Positions 6,861-10,091 of a stretch of DNA of 10,091 nucleotides are shown piece after piece; positions within the stretch are counted from its first letter, which is position 1, and every line of letters begins with the position of its first letter. Below the pieces are notes generated by a model, which ran no database searches, was not told where the DNA came from, and saw only the letters and a list, made by a program, of their open reading frames with translations. Source of the DNA: Bacteroidales bacterium. Its GTDB lineage: Bacteria; Bacteroidota; Bacteroidia; Bacteroidales; UBA7960. The stretch spans positions 1 through 10,091 of the forward strand of contig SKTA01000187.1 of the NCBI GenBank assembly GCA_007122745.1, in the 5' to 3' direction. The position numbers and the translations under genes are program-made.

Positions 6861-9860
6861 ATGCGTTTACTCAATATATACCCGCAGCCGGTTTTTGTTG
6901 TGGCCTTTTTAATACTGTCTTTCTTCATTGCTCCCAATAACGTAAGGGCTGAAAACCTTTTCACCTCCCCGGAGATATCATATTCAACCCCTTGGGTGGA
7001 TTCTGTTTTCTCGTCGCTAACCCTGGATCAGCGCATTGCACAGCTTTTAATGATCCGGGTACCCACAAACCGTGACGCTGACACAGACAACCGGATCATC
7101 AGAGAGGTGATGCAATACAACATTGGTGGTGTTGCATTCTTCCGCGGCACACCACATGAACAGGTGATATTAACCAACCGGATGCAGAGCCAGGTTCAAA
7201 CTCCTGTGTTTGTTGCCATGGATGCAGAATGGGGGCCATCCATGCGTCTTGACAGCACCATTGTTTTTCCAAGACAAATGGCTTTGGGGGCCATTCAGGA
7301 CGATCAGCTCATCTACCTGATGGGTGTGGAAATCGGAAGGCAGCTGCAACGCCTGGGGGTTCATATCAACTTCGCACCGGTTGTTGATGTGAATAACAAC
7401 CCTGCAAACCCGGTAATTAACTTCAGGGCTTTCGGAGAAAGTCGCAACAATGTAACCCGTAAAGGATTGGCTTACATGCACGGCCTCCAGGATGCAGGCA
7501 TTATAGCTTGTGCAAAGCACTTCCCAGGACATGGTGACACCGATGCAGACTCACACCATACCCTTCCGCTGTTGCGTCATTCTTTTGCGGAAGTGGACTC
7601 AATTCACCTCTACCCATTCAGACACCTGATTGAACAAGGGGTTCATTCCATTATGATCGCCCACCTTGAAATGCCTTCACTCGAACCGGAAGCACACCTT
7701 GCCGCCACCCTGTCGCACAACATAGTTACCAATTTGCTGCAGATTGACATGGGTTTTGACGGATTGATCATTACAGATGCCCTGGATATGCGGGGTGTCA
7801 GTGACTTCTTTGAGCCCGGTGAGCTGGAATTGCGGGCGCTGATGGCGGGTAATGACATCTTGCTGCTCCCGGAGGATGTGCCTGCCGCGATCAGTGCAAT
7901 AAAAACTGCCATAGAGGAAGGGTTGATTTCTGAAGAGTATGTGAATGTGAAGTGTAAAAAAGTACTTTATTATAAGCAAAAAGCGGGCCTTGATGACTTC
8001 CAGTTTACACCGGTAAAGAACCTGATAGCCGACCTGAATACCACCAACGGAAAATTGCTGAACAAAAAACTTGCTGAAGCAGCCCTTACCCTTGTTCGCA
8101 ATGAAAAAAACCTTTTACCGCTCACCGATCTGCAACACAAGAAGATTGCGGCACTTGCCATCGGCGATCTTCCGGATAACCGGTTCCAAAGGATGCTTGG
8201 CAGGTATGCGCCAATTTCCAGCTACGGCATCGATAAATATCATAGTCCGGAAGGTGCCGCAGAGATGCTAAATTCCCTTTCCGGTTATGATGTGGTGATT
8301 GTTTCGATCCACAACAACAGCTCATTTGTTTCCCGTAATTATGGTATCAATGGCAAAACTGTTGATCTGGTAACAAGACTTGCCAAACAGCAGGAAATTG
8401 TGTTGAGCCTTTTTGCCAATCCGTATAGTCTTGAATTTTTCGGGGATAAGATTCTCGATGCTCAATCCATTCTGGTTGCATTCCAGGAAGGTTACGCATT
8501 TGAAGAGGCTGCTGCCCAGGCAATATTTGGCGGTATTCAAACAATCGGTAAGCTTCCTGTTACCGCGGGCAGCCATTTTCGTTCGGAAACAGGGATCATC
8601 ACACCTGAACCAACCAGAATCCGGTTTGGGAAAGCGGAAGAAACAGGCATCCGTTCTGAACTTCTTCAGCAGATAGATTCACTGGCCCTGGAAGGGATCC
8701 GTATGGGCGCTTATCCAGGCTGTCAGATCGCAATCATCAAAGACGATGTGATGATCTATAATAAATCTTTTGGTCACCACACCTACGATAGCATCCAGAA
8801 AGTTCGCGAATCAGACCTTTATGATCTGGCCTCAATCACGAAAATTGCCGCTACCACAGCAGCTGCTATGAAACTTCATGACCAGGGAATCATTGACATT
8901 GACAACACCCTTGGAGACTATATGCCCTGGCTAAGACATACCGATAAAGGGGAAATTGTATTGCGACACCTGTTGGCACACCAGGCCAGGCTAACCCCAT
9001 GGATCCCGTTTTACATATCCACTATCGACAATGGAAGCTTTGTCGACGGAATTTACCAAACCAACAGATCTGATAATTATCACACAAGGGTTGCAGAAGG
9101 GCTTTATCTGAACAACAGCTTTCGTGATAGCATCTTTACAAAGATTTTTGAATCGGAGCTTCTTGAAAAACAACAATACCGGTACAGTGATCTGGGTTTT
9201 ATCCTGCTGGCAGAGCTCATTGAAGAACTCACGGGGCAAAGAATTGACAACTATTTAGAGCATACCCTTTACAAGCCTCTTGGATTGTCCAATACAGGAT
9301 ATCTGCCCCTTAAACGTTTTGAAGCTTCACGCATCACCCCTTCAGAGCTGGATACAATCTGGCGAAAACAGGTTGTACGCGGACATGTGCATGACATGGG
9401 AGCTGCCATGTTAGGAGGTGTCAGCGGACATGCCGGACTCTTCTCCAACGCAGTGGAGGTCGCTATCCTGATGCAGCTTTTCCTGAATGAAGGAAGCTAC
9501 GGCGGCAACCATTTCTTTGACAAAAATACCATCAGGGAATTTACCCGTGTTCAGTATTATGAAAATGACAACCGTCGCGGTCTGGGATTTGACAAACCCT
9601 CTCTGGATCGCGACGAACCTGGACCTGCAAGTGAAAGCGCATCACCGCTGAGCTTTGGCCACAGTGGCTTTACAGGTACACTGGTATGGGCAGACCCCAT
9701 GGAAAACCTTGTTTATGTCTTTCTGTCGAACCGGACATTCCCAGACATGAACAACAGAAAACTCATTGAGGAAAACATAAGAACCAATATACAACAGGTA
9801 ATCTATGATGCCATCTACTATTCCAGGATACTCGAACATTTTACCACAGTGCTTCCTTGA
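6861..9860 (+). CDS. Exported NagZ-type GH3 fused to serine beta-lactamase-fold hydrolase
   Basis: Two-enzyme protein of 999 residues, complete. Signal peptide about 1-30, ending VRA. GH3 catalytic barrel about 50-375: KHFPGHGD at 219-226 followed by D230-S-H232 is the NagZ signature whose Asp-His pair is the acid/base dyad, and Asp306 in ITDALDM fits the nucleophile. This predicts an exo-beta-N-acetylglucosaminidase acting on muropeptides or similar GlcNAc glycans. GH3 C-terminal domain about 400-590, starting near ALTLVRNEKNLLPL. Class C beta-lactamase/transpeptidase-like domain about 600-985: Ser658-I-T-Lys661 (SxxK), Tyr775-S-D (in the YxN position) and H934-S-G (in the KTG position). This set is typical of esterases, peptidases and amidases of the fold rather than of true beta-lactamases. 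It may cut a peptide or amide bond in the same substrate. The architecture recurs in Bacteroidota. No Shine-Dalgarno is seen. It has no same-strand neighbour, so it is probably transcribed alone. Domain calls are firm; the second activity is inferred. Confidence 0.93.
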   Translation: MRLLNIYPQPVFVVAFLILSFFIAPNNVRAENLFTSPEISYSTPWVDSVFSSLTLDQRIAQLLMIRVPTNRDADTDNRIIREVMQYNIGGVAFFRGTPHEQVILTNRMQSQVQTPVFVAMDAEWGPSMRLDSTIVFPRQMALGAIQDDQLIYLMGVEIGRQLQRLGVHINFAPVVDVNNNPANPVINFRAFGESRNNVTRKGLAYMHGLQDAGIIACAKHFPGHGDTDADSHHTLPLLRHSFAEVDSIHLYPFRHLIEQGVHSIMIAHLEMPSLEPEAHLAATLSHNIVTNLLQIDMGFDGLIITDALDMRGVSDFFEPGELELRALMAGNDILLLPEDVPAAISAIKTAIEEGLISEEYVNVKCKKVLYYKQKAGLDDFQFTPVKNLIADLNTTNGKLLNKKLAEAALTLVRNEKNLLPLTDLQHKKIAALAIGDLPDNRFQRMLGRYAPISSYGIDKYHSPEGAAEMLNSLSGYDVVIVSIHNNSSFVSRNYGINGKTVDLVTRLAKQQEIVLSLFANPYSLEFFGDKILDAQSILVAFQEGYAFEEAAAQAIFGGIQTIGKLPVTAGSHFRSETGIITPEPTRIRFGKAEETGIRSELLQQIDSLALEGIRMGAYPGCQIAIIKDDVMIYNKSFGHHTYDSIQKVRESDLYDLASITKIAATTAAAMKLHDQGIIDIDNTLGDYMPWLRHTDKGEIVLRHLLAHQARLTPWIPFYISTIDNGSFVDGIYQTNRSDNYHTRVAEGLYLNNSFRDSIFTKIFESELLEKQQYRYSDLGFILLAELIEELTGQRIDNYLEHTLYKPLGLSNTGYLPLKRFEASRITPSELDTIWRKQVVRGHVHDMGAAMLGGVSGHAGLFSNAVEVAILMQLFLNEGSYGGNHFFDKNTIREFTRVQYYENDNRRGLGFDKPSLDRDEPGPASESASPLSFGHSGFTGTLVWADPMENLVYVFLSNRTFPDMNNRKLIEENIRTNIQQVIYDAIYYSRILEHFTTVLP

Positions 9861-9943
9861 TTATTAAACATTAAAAAAAATGAAACACCCATGATAGGAT
9901 TTATGACACACAGTGGGATGATTATGTAAACCAGAGGTTCGAA

Positions 9944-9992
9944 GTTGGATGTTTGAGGTTAGAAAAAGAAAATCTAACATCCAACATCCAAC
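9944..9992. repeat. Long imperfect hairpin built from the heptamer repeat
   Basis: The left arm at 9944-9963 pairs with the right arm at 9973-9992 at 18 of 20 positions, around the 9-base loop AAAAGAAAA. Mismatches fall at 9954/9982 and 9957/9979. The right arm is the beginning of the heptamer array and the left arm is an inverted, slightly diverged copy of it. The hairpin starts 84 bases after the GH3 fusion stop and may act as its transcript end, though no T run follows. Confidence 0.7.
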
Positions 9993-10030
9993 ATCCAACA
10001 TCCAACATCTAACATCTAACATCTAACATC
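9976..10030. repeat. Heptanucleotide tandem array (AACATCY), 7.9 units
   Basis: Seven full 7-base units plus a 6-base partial unit. Units 1-4 are AACATCC, units 5-7 are AACATCT, and the last is AACATC. The block arrangement suggests growth by local duplication from two neighbouring variants. It is intergenic and shows no coding potential. Confidence 0.92.
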
Positions 10031-10091
10031 AATTCCTGATCTTGGGTAAACTTACAAACCACAAATTTTTTAGTACTTAAGAAAATATAAA

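Larger units (their letters stand above)
9861..10091. other. Non-coding tail after the GH3 fusion gene
   Basis: No ORF of useful length on either strand. The first 80 bases are unremarkable AT-rich sequence, followed by the hairpin and heptamer array listed separately. The last 60 bases show no start of a neighbouring gene that I can recognise. The window ends before the next gene. Confidence 0.6.

Noticed and set aside
3..9860. A polysaccharide-utilisation or single-pathway gene cluster
   Set aside because: There is no SusC/SusD pair, regulator or second carbohydrate enzyme, and genes alternate in strand, so the shared envelope theme is not evidence for one system.
8600..9860. The C-terminal domain of the fusion as an antibiotic-resistance beta-lactamase
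   Set aside because: It is part of a NagZ fusion and has HSG in the KTG position and YSD in the YxN position, which fits the broad serine-hydrolase group; nothing in the sequence supports resistance.
9976..10030. A CRISPR array
   Set aside because: The units are 7 bases and directly adjacent, with no spacers and no cas genes.

Overview
The window reads as ordinary chromosomal DNA of a member of the Bacteroidota. The evidence is a TAnnTTTG-type -7 promoter element (6812-6819), the absence of clear Shine-Dalgarno sequences before starts, AT-rich intergenic DNA, and families typical of that phylum: an 8-helix MacB/FtsX-like permease, a LamG-like/OmpA envelope protein, and a GH3/beta-lactamase-fold fusion. 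There are no phage, transposase, plasmid, CRISPR, tRNA or rRNA features, and no SusC/SusD pair or polysaccharide-utilisation locus.

Layout. (1) 3-2081, minus: a complete secreted prolyl oligopeptidase (S9A) with an intact Ser-Asp-His triad. Its upstream region holds a -7-like box and a 12-bp palindrome. (2) 2198-2698, minus: a 166-residue piece of an Asp-box (BNR) beta-propeller protein with no signal peptide, probably the 3' remnant of a larger gene. A 10-bp direct repeat, TAAAACACAT, lies at and just beyond its two ends. (3) 2746-5163, plus: a complete ABC-type permease without a neighbouring ATPase gene. (4) 5164-5300: a convergent intergenic gap with a nested inverted repeat, a candidate two-way terminator. 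(5) 5301-6581, minus: an exported protein with a charged helical segment, an acidic linker, a LamG-like region and a C-terminal OmpA peptidoglycan-binding domain. (6) 6582-6860: an AT-rich divergent promoter region. (7) 6861-9860, plus: a 999-residue exported NagZ-type glycoside hydrolase family 3 enzyme fused to a serine beta-lactamase-fold hydrolase. (8) 9861-10091: a non-coding tail with a long imperfect hairpin running into a heptanucleotide tandem array.

The genes are mostly single transcription units on alternating strands and do not form an evident pathway. The shared theme is the cell envelope: a periplasmic peptidase, an inner-membrane permease, a peptidoglycan-anchored protein and a probable muropeptide-processing enzyme. 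I found no convincing previously undescribed multi-gene system. The items most worth a second look are the heptamer array with its hairpin, the fusion enzyme, the competing hairpins at 5219-5283, and the propeller fragment with its flanking direct repeat.
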